Positions 47,914-56,750 of a stretch of 64,000 bases of DNA are shown piece by piece. The notes below the pieces were generated by a model that ran no database searches, was not told the origin of the DNA, and worked only from the letters and a program-made list of their open reading frames with translations. Position 1 is the stretch's first letter. Each line of letters starts with the position of its first letter. The stretch spans positions 1,116,001-1,180,000 of the forward strand of contig NZ_BLPG01000001.1 of assembly GCF_011764445.1 (NCBI RefSeq). The letters are read 5' to 3'. The translations under genes and the position numbers were made by a program. Source of the DNA: Phytohabitans rumicis. Lineage in GTDB: Bacteria > Actinomycetota > Actinomycetes > Mycobacteriales > Micromonosporaceae.

Positions 47914-48980
47914 GTGAGACTACGCACCATGGCCGGCGCGGCGCTGCTGGGCCTCGGGATCGCGACGATCCCGGCCCAGGCGCACGCGGCGACCGGCCCA
48001 CGGTCACGCTGGAGGACGGTGTCGTGACCGTCACCGGCACCGCCGACCTTGACCTGATCGGCATCACGACGAGCGCCACGGGGGTGGTCGTCGACTTCGG
48101 GTTCGACGGCACGGTGGACGCGCAGATACCCCGGCCCGGCATCAGCGGCGTGCGGGTACTCGCGCTCGACGGCAACGACCGGGTGAGCACCCGGAGCACC
48201 GGCGACATACCGGTCGCACTCAGCGGCGGCGCCGGTGCCGACGTCCTTTCCGCGATCGGCACGATCGACACAAAGGACACCGACGCGCTTGTCAAGGTCG
48301 ACGGCGGTGACGGCGACGACAACATCTTCACGGCCACGCCCGCACAGGTCACGGTCCTCGCCGGTACCGGCAACGACCGTGTCATCGGCGGCGCACGCGC
48401 CACCCGGCAGGCTGTCTCGCTCGGCGACGGCAACGACCGGTTCACGACCTCGCTCGACGCCTCTGGCGGCGACCGGCGGGACATTGTGGACGGTGGCGCT
48501 GGGCGGGACGTCCTCGACATGGAAGGCACCTTCGCGTCCGAGAGCGTCGGCCTATCCGCGGTGAAGGGACAGCTCTTCGTCCAGCACGACTTCCGCAACA
48601 ACGTCACCGCCGACGGCGTCGAGGACGTGACGTACCTCGGTTTCGGCAGTGTCGACTCGAGCGGCAGCGGTGACGCGGTCGCCGTCAACGACCTGTCGGG
48701 CACCGACGTCGTCCGGGTCACGGCGAACTTCAGCACCGACCAGAGCAGTACGGCGCCCAACGGCAGCGCCGACACGCTGACCGTACGGGGGACGCCGGGC
48801 GTCGACCACATCACCGTGCGCGGCGCGAAAGCGGACGTCCTCGTGTCCGGGCTCCGGCCCACCGTAGCCGCCGTCTTCCTTCAACCGCAGGACTTCCTGC
48901 TGATCGATACGCTGGCCGGCGACGACGTGGTCGACAGCTCCGGCCTCCAGCCCGGCCTCGTGCAGCTGCTGGTGCGCTGA
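47914..48980 (+). CDS. Secreted protein with haemolysin-type Ca-binding repeats; one frame break
   Basis: About 355 residues if one base is restored at CCC 47997-47999, which joins the signal peptide ([28 protein letters not shown]) to [15 protein letters not shown]. Degenerate RTX-like nonapeptides follow: [70 protein letters not shown]. These form calcium-binding parallel beta-rolls. No catalytic domain is visible, so a binding or surface role is likely. GTG 47914 has GAGGAG five bases upstream. Without the added base, signal and body are in different frames, so the break must be an error or the gene is dead. Confidence 0.82.
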
Positions 48981-49030
48981 CCACCTTTCCGGTTGCGCTG
49001 GCATCGCGCCAAGATGCCGGCGCAGCCGTA

Positions 49031-49117
49031 GCTCAGCGTCAACGCTGCGTTGTCCGCGCGCAGCAGCAGCCAAGCGGCATGCTGCGTACGCAGCGCCTCA
49101 ACCTCCTCGTACCACAC
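49031..49117 (-). pseudogene. N-terminal stub resembling DUF3375 (Wadjet JetA)
   Basis: From GTG 49117 (GAGGGG just upstream) the reading YEEVEALRTQHAAWLLLRADN and AALTLS matches the start of DUF3375 proteins ('..ALRxxHPAWRLLRADxAPLVLSFLGRVF'). After TLS the match is lost completely. DUF3375 is the JetA subunit of type I Wadjet plasmid-defence systems; no JetB, JetC or JetD is in the window. The similarity is only about 28 residues and from memory, so treat it as a hint of a deleted defence locus. Confidence 0.35.
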
Positions 49118-49550
49118 TTCCCCTCTGTGCCACCGACACAACCCTCCCACGCTGTGAGCGGGCCGGTTGGTACGCGCGCGTGGTGGGAGCTCCAGCGATG
49201 TGAGGCATGTGATCGGCCGGGTGTGCTGCTTCAGGGCCACCGCGCACTGACGTCGGCACCACCGCGTGCCGGGCGCCGCCGTTGTCACGTACCGGCGGCA
49301 TGACAGTGCGCGGAGTTCGCCGCCGGCCTGCGGGCCTGGTAGTGCGCCTGGCGCGCCGGCACTCCGTTCTCGCAAATATCCGTGCCGGCGGTCCCACGGT
49401 TCGTTGCCGTCCCGTCAGTGGTCAAGTCTGAGCTCAGGCATCCGTAAGAGCACGGCCCGCGGGCACCACAGAGGCGACGGTTCTAATCCTGGCTTCAGGT
49501 TGATCGGGGAGGATGAGCGGCAAAGCATCGACTGGAAGGGGCTGGCCGGC
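49118..49550. other. No confident gene
   Basis: About 430 bases between the DUF3375-like stub and the response regulator. Open frames here have no ribosome binding site or recognisable motif. The promoter of the regulator/kinase pair presumably lies at the 3' side; no clear -35/-10 was identified. Confidence 0.5.
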
Positions 49551-50243
49551 GTGCGGATCCTGATCGCGGATGATGACGGGGCCATCCGTGAGTCGCTGGA
49601 GCGGGTGCTCCAGGTCGAGGGTTACGACACCAGCACCGTCGCCAACGGTCTCGCCGTGCTCGACGGGGTCGGTGGGGCGGGCGGTGACGCGCTGGATCTG
49701 CTGATCCTCGACGTGATGATGCCTCGCCTCGGCGGGTTGGAGACCTGCCGGCGGTTGCGGGCCGCGGGTCGGGATCTGCCGGTGCTGATGCTGACCGCCC
49801 GTGACCAGGTCTCCGACCGGGTCGCGGGGCTCGACGCGGGCGCCGACGACTACCTGCCTAAGCCGTTCGCCACCGAGGAGTTGCTGGCCCGGGTGCGGGC
49901 CCTGCTGCGCCGGCGCACGCCGGCCGACGGGGAGTCGCAGATCCTGTCGTTCGCCGACGTCCGGGTCGATCCCGACAGGTTCGAGGCGTGGCGTGGCGGG
50001 CGGCCGCTGCGCTTGACCCGGACCGAGTTCTCCCTGCTGGAGGTTCTCGTGCGCAACGCGACCCGGGTCTTGACCCGCGACGCGCTGTTCGAGGCGATCT
50101 GGGGCTTCGACATGAGCGCCACCGCCAACAACCTCCAGGTATACGTGAGCTACCTGCGCCGCAAGATGGAGGCCGAGGGTGAGCCGCGATTGATCTACAC
50201 GCTGCGCGGCCTGGGATACACGTTGCGGGAGACTCCTCCGTGA
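49551..50243 (+). CDS. OmpR/PhoB-family response regulator (MprA/TcrA-like)
   Basis: 230 residues. Receiver with ADDD (7-9), Asp54 in [13 protein letters not shown], Thr in VLMLTARD and Lys in YLPKPFA; winged helix with [11 protein letters not shown] and [13 protein letters not shown]...[13 protein letters not shown] 49551 is where the domain begins, with AAGGGG about ten bases upstream. The stop overlaps the kinase start (GTGA). Together they form a two-component pair whose 3' end abuts, convergently, the MMPL transporter, a possible target. Confidence 0.94.
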   Translation: MRILIADDDGAIRESLERVLQVEGYDTSTVANGLAVLDGVGGAGGDALDLLILDVMMPRLGGLETCRRLRAAGRDLPVLMLTARDQVSDRVAGLDAGADDYLPKPFATEELLARVRALLRRRTPADGESQILSFADVRVDPDRFEAWRGGRPLRLTRTEFSLLEVLVRNATRVLTRDALFEAIWGFDMSATANNLQVYVSYLRRKMEAEGEPRLIYTLRGLGYTLRETPP

Positions 50244-51691
50244 GCAGGCCCGCCGGCCGGGAACCGCGCGGGCTGACCCGATGGTGGCGCCGGCGGTCCC
50301 TGCGGACCAGGCTGACGGTGATCGCGGCGACGGCCATCGCGGTCAGCGTGTTCGTGTCCTTCCAGGTGGCCAGCGAGCTAATGGACTGGGAGCTGCAGGA
50401 CACCGCCGAGGATCAGCTGCGCGCCGACTCCCGCGTCCTGGCGACGGACGCGGAGCACGCCGGTGTGGCGCAGGTCCAGCTACCGCCGTATCCCGGGTCC
50501 GGTCGGCTGGTGCGGGTCATCCTGCCCGACGGCTCGACCCGGACGCCGGTCGGCCAACCCGCGCTGCCTCCGGTCAGCGGGCCCGCCGGGCGCGTGGCGC
50601 AGGGCGCGTCGGCCGACCTGATGGAGTCGAACGACAGCGACGAGGACGGCTACCTCATCTACACGCTGCGGGCGGGCGACGGCGCGGTCCAGGTGGCCCG
50701 CGTCGTCGACGACAGCCCGATCAACCGGTTCGGGTTCGGGATGCTGCTGATCGGGCTGCTCTGCGTGGTCGGCGGCGCCCTTGTCGGGCGGACCGTGGCG
50801 CGGACCGGGCTGGCACCGATCGACCGGCTGACCGCCGCCGCGGTACGTGTCGCGCACACCCGGGATCTCGACGCCGACATCCCGGATGAGGGTGGTGGGG
50901 AGATCCGGCGGCTGATCCAGTCGATCAACGACATGCTCGCCGCGCTCCGGGACTCCCGGCGGGCCCAGCGGCTGCTCGCCGAGGACGCCGCCCACGAGCT
51001 CAAGACTCCGCTCACCAGCCTGCGCCTCAACGTCGAGCTGCTGGTCCGGCTCGATCGGCGCGGCACCCTGGACAGCGCACTGTCGGCGGAGAGCCGGACT
51101 CGGTTGCTCAACGATCTCGGCGTTCAGGTGGCCGAGTTGAGCACCCTTGCCGCCGAGCTGACCGAGGTGGCGCGCGGTGACGTCAGCGACGAGAGCACCG
51201 AGCTACTCGACCTCGCCGACGTGGTGGTGGCCGCCGCGACCCGGGCGCGTTCCCGCGTGCCTGACATCGAGGTCGCGCTCGACGTGACCTCCGTGTGGGT
51301 GAGCGGACGTCCCGCTGCCCTTCAACGGGCGGTGCTCAACCTCATCGACAACGCCGGCAAGTGGTCCCCCGCGGACCAGCCGGTCCAGGTCCGGCTGCGT
51401 GCCGAGGGCGCGTCGGCGGTGCTCGAGGTCGACGACGCCGGGCCGGGCATCGACGCAGTCGACGTACCGCGGGTGTTCGACCGGTTCTACCGTGCCGACA
51501 GCGCCCGGGGGTTGCCGGGATCCGGTCTGGGGCTGTCGATCGTGCAGCGGGTCGTCGACGCCCACGGCGGCCGGGCCGCTGTCGCCCGTTCCACACGCGG
51601 TGGCGCGCTGCTTCGGGTCGACCTTCCGGCCGCGGCCCCGCCCGCCCCGATCGCGCGCCGCGCCGCCGGGGAGGACACCGCGGCGCGCTGA
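50240..51691 (+). CDS. Sensor histidine kinase (MprB-like)
   Basis: 483 residues. Helix 1 ([20 protein letters not shown]), ~120-residue extracytoplasmic domain, helix 2 ([23 protein letters not shown]), HAMP linker, HisKA with His252 in [16 protein letters not shown], and HATPase_c with [20 protein letters not shown] and [21 protein letters not shown] 50240. The last ~10 codons were later duplicated downstream (see repeat at 51673). Confidence 0.95.
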   Translation: MSRPAGREPRGLTRWWRRRSLRTRLTVIAATAIAVSVFVSFQVASELMDWELQDTAEDQLRADSRVLATDAEHAGVAQVQLPPYPGSGRLVRVILPDGSTRTPVGQPALPPVSGPAGRVAQGASADLMESNDSDEDGYLIYTLRAGDGAVQVARVVDDSPINRFGFGMLLIGLLCVVGGALVGRTVARTGLAPIDRLTAAAVRVAHTRDLDADIPDEGGGEIRRLIQSINDMLAALRDSRRAQRLLAEDAAHELKTPLTSLRLNVELLVRLDRRGTLDSALSAESRTRLLNDLGVQVAELSTLAAELTEVARGDVSDESTELLDLADVVVAAATRARSRVPDIEVALDVTSVWVSGRPAALQRAVLNLIDNAGKWSPADQPVQVRLRAEGASAVLEVDDAGPGIDAVDVPRVFDRFYRADSARGLPGSGLGLSIVQRVVDAHGGRAAVARSTRGGALLRVDLPAAAPPAPIARRAAGEDTAAR

Positions 51692-51829
51692 CCCCGTCCC
51701 GGCTGTGCGGCGCAGGACAAGAGACGGCCGCCTTCGGGCATGACCCCGCGCCGTTCGCCTTCGGGGCCGGACACCGCGGTGCGCCGACCCCAGCCCTGGC
51801 GCGTGGCGCAGGACCAAAGGGCGGCGACC
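51673..51829. repeat. Imperfect 60-bp direct duplication of the kinase gene end
   Basis: 51673-51732 (last six codons and stop of the kinase gene plus 40 bases) and 51769-51829 are about 80% identical and share GGACACCGCGG, GACCCC, GGCGCAGGAC and GGCGGC blocks in the same order. In the second copy the stop codon is changed. The 36 bases between also carry a repeated CGCCTTCGGG. This looks like a tandem duplication that has drifted; no function is evident. Confidence 0.6.
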
Positions 51830-51846
51830 GGTGGGCCCATGAAAAG

Positions 51847-51876
51847 ATCCGGGACGGGCCTGAGCCCGTCCCGGAT
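51847..51876. terminator. Bidirectional terminator between kinase and MMPL genes
   Basis: Perfect 13-bp stem (ATCCGGGACGGGC at 51847-51859, complement at 51864-51876) with loop CTGA, preceded by AAAA and followed by TTTG. It lies between two convergent genes (stops at 51691 and 51895), so it can stop transcription from both sides. Confidence 0.85.
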
Positions 51877-51894
51877 TTGTCCGTGCCGCCGCGC

Positions 51895-54039
51895 TCACCG
51901 TTGCAGCGCGGGCTCCTCGTGGTCGGCGAGCGACTGTTGACCGTCCGGCAGCTCCGCCGCTGGACGGGACAGCCGGCTCGGCCACCACATCCGCCGGCCG
52001 ATCAGCAGGGTGAGGGCGGGCACCAGGACCGACCGCACCAGCAGGGCGTCGAGCAGCACGCCGAAGGCGACCAGGAACCCGACCTCGATCAGCATCACCA
52101 GCGGAAGTGTGGCGAGGACCGCGAACGTGGCCGCCAGGACCAGCCCTGCCGAGGTGATGACGCCACCGGTGGCCGACAGGGCCTTTAGCATGCCCTCTCG
52201 GGTGCCGAGACGCACGGTCTCCTCCCGGGCCCGGCTGGCCAGGAAGATGTTGTAGTCGACGCCGAGCGCCACCAGGAACAGGAATGCCAGCAGCGGCACC
52301 GAATAGTCGATACCTTTGAACCCGAGAATCGTGTCGAAGACGAACACGCTGCCGCCGAAGGCCGCCGCGAACGAGACGATCACGGTGGCCATCAGGACCA
52401 GCGGGGCCACGATCGCTCGCAGCAGCAGCCCGAGGACGATCAGGACGACGGCGAGCACCAGCGGGATCACCCGCTTCTCGTCGCGGCTGGTGGTCACCTC
52501 GGTGTCGAGGTTCTCCGCGCTCGGCCCGCCGACGATCGCCTCCGCCCCGTTCACCGCGTGCACGGCGGTGCGCACCCGCTTGATCGTGTCGTACTCCGCG
52601 GCGGTGTCCGGCGCGTCGGTCGGGAACACGGAGATGTCGGCCCAGCCTCCGACGGTCTGGCCCGGGACGGCCTCTGCCACGCCGGGAGTGCGCTTGACGA
52701 TGTCGAGCACCCGCTCCTGGTACGCCGGCCGCGTGTAGATCGTCATCGGCTGGCCGCCGAGCTCCGGGAAGTGCTGGCGGAGAACGGTGAAGCCGGTGAC
52801 CGACTCCGGCGCGGACAGGAACTGGTCCTGCTCCCGCAGGGCGCCAGTGTTACCCGTCAGACCGATGGCGAGCACGCCGAGGACTCCGAGCGAGCCGAGC
52901 GTGGCCACCCACCGTCGGCGGCTGATGCCGGTGCCGAGCCGTCCCCACAGCCCCGGCTTGTCCTGCACGGCCGTGCTGAACCGCGGGATGGCCGGCCAGA
53001 AGATTCGCCTGCCGAGCACCACGAGCACCGCCGGGAACAGCGTCAGCATGGCTACCAGCGCGCACAGGATGCCGGCGGCGCCGATCGGGCCCAACCCGCT
53101 GGTGCTGTTCAGGTCCGCGACGAGCAGGCAGAGCAGGCCGGCGACCACGGTGGCCGCGGACGCGACGATGGCTGGCGCCGCGCCGCGTAGCGCGTGGACC
53201 ATCGCGACCCGGACGTTCTCGTGGTGGTGCAGTGTCTCCCGATATCGAGCGATGAGCAACAGCGCGTAGTCCGTGCCGACGCCGAACACCAGGATCGTCA
53301 GCAGCGCCGAGTTCTGGTCGTTGACCACGATGCCGAAGCCCTTGACGAGCAGGTAGACGGTCGCCATCGCGGTCAGTGCGGCCGCGCCCACGGCCACCAG
53401 CGGGATGAGCCACAACACCGGGCTGCGGTAGGTGAGGATAAGCAGGACCGTGACGACGACGACCGTGGTGAGGAAGACCTGCAGGTCGATGCCGTCGAAG
53501 ACAGCGTCCATGTCGCCGTCGATCGCGGCCGGGCCGGTCACCTCGAGTTCCAGGCCGGCGGGGCGGTCCTTCGCGGCGTCACGCAACGGGCCGACGATGG
53601 CCTCCGGTGCGCCGTAGGTCGTGCTCACGTCGAGGGTGAACATCATCGCCTTGCCGTCGGTGGAAAGTCTTGTCGCCGGGCCCTCGTCGTCCTCGCCGGC
53701 CGCCGCCTTCGGCGGGTACCGCTCGGCAAGGGTGTTGTAGTGGCGCTCGACCGTCGCGCGGTCGGCGTCGGTCATGCCGCCGGCGCGGTGGTACACGAAG
53801 ACGAACGTGTTGTCCTCGCCGCCGGGGAGGCTGTCCTCCAGCACCGCCACCTTGGTGGACTCGGCGCTGGCCGGCAGGGTGTCCACGGCTTTGTCGGTGG
53901 TGACCGAGCTCAACTTTCCGCTCAACGGCACCATGACCGCCGCCAGCGCCAGCCACAAGCCGATCACCAGCCACGGCACCCACCGGCCTGTCAACCGACC
54001 GGGCGGCGCTTCCCTGGGCGCCGCTGCGTTGACTGACAT
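51895..54039 (-). CDS. MMPL/RND-family transporter
   Basis: 714 residues with about twelve membrane helices in two halves, each preceded by a large outside loop. Diagnostic motifs: GVGTDYALLLIARYRE in half one and ALGVDYNIFLASRAREE in half two, both with the Asp-Tyr pair that forms the proton relay. In mycobacteria MMPL proteins export cell-envelope lipids; here export of a lipid or hydrophobic compound by proton motive force is likely. ATG 54039 has AGGAGG six bases upstream; ATG 54063 would bypass it. A conserved 27-bp element lies 47-73 bases upstream of the start and is shared with the NarL regulator gene at 55.7 kb. Confidence 0.95.
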   Translation of the reverse strand: MSVNAAAPREAPPGRLTGRWVPWLVIGLWLALAAVMVPLSGKLSSVTTDKAVDTLPASAESTKVAVLEDSLPGGEDNTFVFVYHRAGGMTDADRATVERHYNTLAERYPPKAAAGEDDEGPATRLSTDGKAMMFTLDVSTTYGAPEAIVGPLRDAAKDRPAGLELEVTGPAAIDGDMDAVFDGIDLQVFLTTVVVVTVLLILTYRSPVLWLIPLVAVGAAALTAMATVYLLVKGFGIVVNDQNSALLTILVFGVGTDYALLLIARYRETLHHHENVRVAMVHALRGAAPAIVASAATVVAGLLCLLVADLNSTSGLGPIGAAGILCALVAMLTLFPAVLVVLGRRIFWPAIPRFSTAVQDKPGLWGRLGTGISRRRWVATLGSLGVLGVLAIGLTGNTGALREQDQFLSAPESVTGFTVLRQHFPELGGQPMTIYTRPAYQERVLDIVKRTPGVAEAVPGQTVGGWADISVFPTDAPDTAAEYDTIKRVRTAVHAVNGAEAIVGGPSAENLDTEVTTSRDEKRVIPLVLAVVLIVLGLLLRAIVAPLVLMATVIVSFAAAFGGSVFVFDTILGFKGIDYSVPLLAFLFLVALGVDYNIFLASRAREETVRLGTREGMLKALSATGGVITSAGLVLAATFAVLATLPLVMLIEVGFLVAFGVLLDALLVRSVLVPALTLLIGRRMWWPSRLSRPAAELPDGQQSLADHEEPALQR

Positions 54040-54085
54040 CAATAGCCTCCTGACGGGTTGCATCGCTTGTCTGAGGCCAACTTCG

Positions 54086-54112
54086 TACCGAGCGAATCTG
54101 AGACGACCGTTA
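54086..54112 (-). promoter_or_regulatory. Shared 27-bp promoter element, copy 1 (MMPL)
   Basis: Read on the minus strand: TAACGGTCGTCTCAG then ATTCGCTCGGTA. It matches copy 2 at 56407-56433 at 25 of 27 bases, and partial identity continues for nine bases past it. In both copies a TATGAA/TACGAA-like -10 follows, 40-50 bases before the chosen start codon. It is therefore likely to be a promoter/operator bound by a common factor. Confidence 0.7.
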
Positions 54113-54299
54113 ATCCGGTGATCAGACCGGTTGGCAAGGCCCAGGCGACACAGCCGTCGGACCGGATGAGCAACGCGGCACGGCTCTCGTGCGGGTGTCG
54201 AACGGCGCTCCGTGAGTAGTACCGCGGTACCACCTCCCTCCCGACGATGACGACCGCGGTACGACGAAACAAGACGGAATCTGTCCTAGCGTCCGGGCT

Positions 54300-55517
54300 A
54301 TGAGGAAATCTGACAGTCCACGGTGGAAGTTCGCGGCGGGCGCCATGACGCTGGTGACAGCGTTCGCTGCTGTCGCCGCTTGCGGGTCGGACGCCGACAA
54401 CAGTGCGGCGCCCCCAGCTGCCGGCCCGCACAGCATGCACGCGGGCGCGTCGTCGGCTCCACCGCAGTCGCTGCGCGCCGGCGAGCGGTTCCTGGACCTG
54501 AAGATGGCCGAGGCCTACACGCCTACGGCGCCGGAGGGCGGCGGCACGGACGAGTACCGGTGCCAGGTGATCGATCCGGGCCTGACCAAGACGGCGTTCG
54601 TGACCGGGACCCAATTCGCACCGGAGAACGTCGCCATCGCGCACCACGCCATCGTGTACGCGGTGCCGCCGGACCGCGCTGCCCTGGTGCGCAAGCAGGA
54701 CGCGATGACGCCCGGCCTCGGCTGGCAGTGTTTCGGCGGGACCGGCGTGCCCGGCGCCGACGTGGAGGGCGACGACCAGGGCGCGACGTGGGTGGACACC
54801 TGGGCGCCGGGCGCCACGGAGACGCTGCTCGACCAGGACATCGGCTTCAAGCTGGGGCCGGGCAGCCTGATTATCCTCCAGATCCACTACAACCTGCTCG
54901 CGACCGACGGCAAACCGGCCGGGTCGGACCGCTCGGCGGTGCGGCTGCGGCTGACGGACGGCACGCCCCAAACCCGGGAACTCGAAACGTGGTCGCTCGA
55001 CGCGCCGACCGACCTGCCCTGCGCCGCCGACGAGTCGGGTCCGCTCTGTGACCGGGCGGCCTCGATCGCGGACGTGACGAAGCGGTTCGGACCGGATGTC
55101 GGCGAGTCGGCGGACCGTCAGGTGGAGGAATGCAACCCGGGCGGCGTGCCGAAGCCCGGTAACATCCAGACCTGCGACCAGAAGGTGCCGGCGCCGATGA
55201 CGCTGTTCGCCGGTTTCGGCCACATGCACCTGCTCGGGCGGGCCATCAAGGTCGAACTCAACCCGGGCACGCCGAACGCCAAGGTCGTGCTCGACGTGCC
55301 GCAGTTCGACTTCGACAACCAGCGGCTGATGAAGTTGCCGTCGCCGGTGGAGATCGGTCCGGGGGACACGCTGCGGGTGACGTGTACGCACGACGCGAGG
55401 CTGCGCAGACAGCTGCCGCAGCTGAAGAAGCTGCCGCCCCGCTACGTGGTGTGGGGCGACGGCACCAGCGACGAGATGTGCACGGGCATCATGACGGTCT
55501 CCCCCCGCAAGTCCTGA
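54300..55517 (+). CDS. Lipoprotein with a PHM-like (copper, ascorbate-dependent) monooxygenase fold
   Basis: 405 residues. A lipobox (VAAC at about residues 25-28) suggests membrane anchoring outside the cell. Candidate copper ligands follow the order and spacing of peptidylglycine alpha-hydroxylating monooxygenase: His115-His116 (AHHAIVY) and His196 (QIHYN) for CuH, His308-X-His310 (GHMHLLGR) and Met393 (DEMCTG) for CuM. Bacterial members of this fold are largely uncharacterised. ATG 54300 lacks a good Shine-Dalgarno, so the start is fairly sure only from the signal. Divergent from MMPL (260 bp between). Confidence 0.85.
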   Translation: MRKSDSPRWKFAAGAMTLVTAFAAVAACGSDADNSAAPPAAGPHSMHAGASSAPPQSLRAGERFLDLKMAEAYTPTAPEGGGTDEYRCQVIDPGLTKTAFVTGTQFAPENVAIAHHAIVYAVPPDRAALVRKQDAMTPGLGWQCFGGTGVPGADVEGDDQGATWVDTWAPGATETLLDQDIGFKLGPGSLIILQIHYNLLATDGKPAGSDRSAVRLRLTDGTPQTRELETWSLDAPTDLPCAADESGPLCDRAASIADVTKRFGPDVGESADRQVEECNPGGVPKPGNIQTCDQKVPAPMTLFAGFGHMHLLGRAIKVELNPGTPNAKVVLDVPQFDFDNQRLMKLPSPVEIGPGDTLRVTCTHDARLRRQLPQLKKLPPRYVVWGDGTSDEMCTGIMTVSPRKS

Positions 55518-55530
55518 GGAAGCGTCGAAC

Positions 55531-55584
55531 GTGTGTGAGCAGACCGAGGTCGACGAGCCGAGAAACGGCTCTGAGCTCACACAC
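55531..55584. terminator. Nested hairpin between convergent genes
   Basis: Outer stem of 10 bp (GTGTGTGAGC at 55531-55540, complement at 55575-55584) enclosing an inner 6-bp stem (GAGCCG 55555-55560, CGGCTC 55566-55571, loop AGAAA). It lies 14 bases after the monooxygenase stop and faces the regulator gene ending at 55688, so it probably ends transcription from both sides. Confidence 0.55.
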
Positions 55585-55687
55585 TTCCGCACTGAACGGG
55601 CGGTGACGTGGAGGGCTGCAGGCGGACCCGGCAGCGGAGCGGCTGGGAACTACGGTCGCGCCCTCGACTGACGCGCGAGATGAAATG

Positions 55688-56353
55688 CTAGACCGGCCGG
55701 GTGAGTCCCAGGTTGTAGGCGAGGATGACCGCCTGGATCCGGTCCCGTGCGCCGATCTTGGCGAGGACCCGCCCGACGTGGGTCTTCACCGTCGACTCCG
55801 ACAGCGTGAACCGTTGCGCGATCTCGCCGTTGGTGAGGCCCTGGCCGATGGCGACGAGGACCTCGCGCTCGCGGTGGGTCAGGAAGCTCAGCCGGGGATC
55901 CTTCCGCACGGGTCCGCAGAGGTCATCGTCGAGCCGGTCGGCGAACGCGTCGAGCAGCCGCCGAGTCAGCGCCGGCGCGATCACCGCGTCCCCAGCGGCG
56001 ACGGCCCGGATGCCGGCGAGCAGCTCCTCCGGGCCGATGTCCTTGAGCAGGAAACCACTCGCCCCGGCCCGCAGCGCGGCGAACGCGTACCGTTCCACGT
56101 CGAACGTCGTCAGCACCAGGATCCGCGAACGCCCACCGGCTGCGACGATGCGCCGGGTCGCCTCGATCCCGTCGACGCCCGGCATACGGATGTCCATCAG
56201 CACCACGTCGGGGCGCAGCTCGGTGACCTGCCGAACGGCCTCGGCGCCGTTGCCGGCCTCGCCGACGATCTCGGTGTCGGGGGTGCACTCCAGCAGCACA
56301 CGAAACCCGAAGCGCTGCAGCGGCTGGGCGTCCACCACGAGCACAGAAATCAC
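55688..56353 (-). CDS. NarL/LuxR-family response regulator
   Basis: 221 residues from GTG 56353. Receiver VISVLVVDAQPLQRFGFRVLLE, Asp54 in VVLMDIRMPGVDG, Lys in FLLKDIG; LuxR domain LTHREREVLVAIGQGLTNGEIA and SESTVKTHVGRVLAKIGARDR. The pocket has only one acid (VVDAQ) where most have two, seen in some actinobacterial orphan regulators. An ATG at 56407 in frame is rejected as start: it falls inside the shared promoter element, and GAAGGG lies nine bases before GTG 56353. No kinase is adjacent. It probably regulates itself and the MMPL gene through the shared element. Confidence 0.92.
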   Translation of the reverse strand: MISVLVVDAQPLQRFGFRVLLECTPDTEIVGEAGNGAEAVRQVTELRPDVVLMDIRMPGVDGIEATRRIVAAGGRSRILVLTTFDVERYAFAALRAGASGFLLKDIGPEELLAGIRAVAAGDAVIAPALTRRLLDAFADRLDDDLCGPVRKDPRLSFLTHREREVLVAIGQGLTNGEIAQRFTLSESTVKTHVGRVLAKIGARDRIQAVILAYNLGLTRPV

Positions 56354-56406
56354 GAATGGCTGCCCTTCAGGGTCGAGACCCGCGTCGCCCGGCGATGCCC
56401 AGTTCA

Positions 56407-56433
56407 TACCGAGCGAACCTGAAACGACCGTTA
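56407..56433 (-). promoter_or_regulatory. Shared 27-bp promoter element, copy 2 (NarL regulator)
   Basis: Minus strand: TAACGGTCGTTTCAG then GTTCGCTCGGTA, differing from copy 1 (54086-54112) at two bases. TATGAA overlaps its end as a possible -10, which places transcription start about 40-45 bases before GTG 56353, the same geometry as at the MMPL gene. Confidence 0.7.
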
Positions 56434-56750
56434 GAAACGGCGCTCAGGCGGACTTGCACGGCGAGCGTGCCGGTTTTACGCCGCCTTTTTCAACGAAGGA
56501 TGAACAAGAATCTCTCCGTCTGCCTTCGCCAGCCTGCGGACAGATGCGCCTGATCATTGGTACCCAGCCGTCCGCACGGTCCATCCGGACAGAGCGCCAA
56601 CGCCTCTCCTGGCATCACGACGACGGTCAGGCGCCGCGGGGTGGCAGCGGCCACGTGCCATCCAGGACCGCGAACGTCGGATCGCCGTTGGCGCAGGGCG
56701 AAAGGGGCGGCGGCGATCGCCGCCGGCTCCGACCCTTGGCGGGTCGTGAT
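56434..56750. other. Intergenic; palindrome 56708-56725 is a possible terminator
   Basis: About 320 bases with no convincing gene. An 18-base perfect palindrome (CGGCGGCGATCGCCGCCG, 56708-56725) lies 26 bases beyond the stop codon of the OmpA-domain gene (56751) and may terminate the lipid-synthase operon. The same 16-base core recurs inside the OmpA-domain gene near 57075, where it encodes alanines. Confidence 0.4.

Noticed and set aside
56356-56407. ATG 56407 as start of the NarL regulator
   Set aside because: It overlaps the conserved promoter element and its -10; GTG 56353 has a Shine-Dalgarno and starts exactly at the receiver domain.
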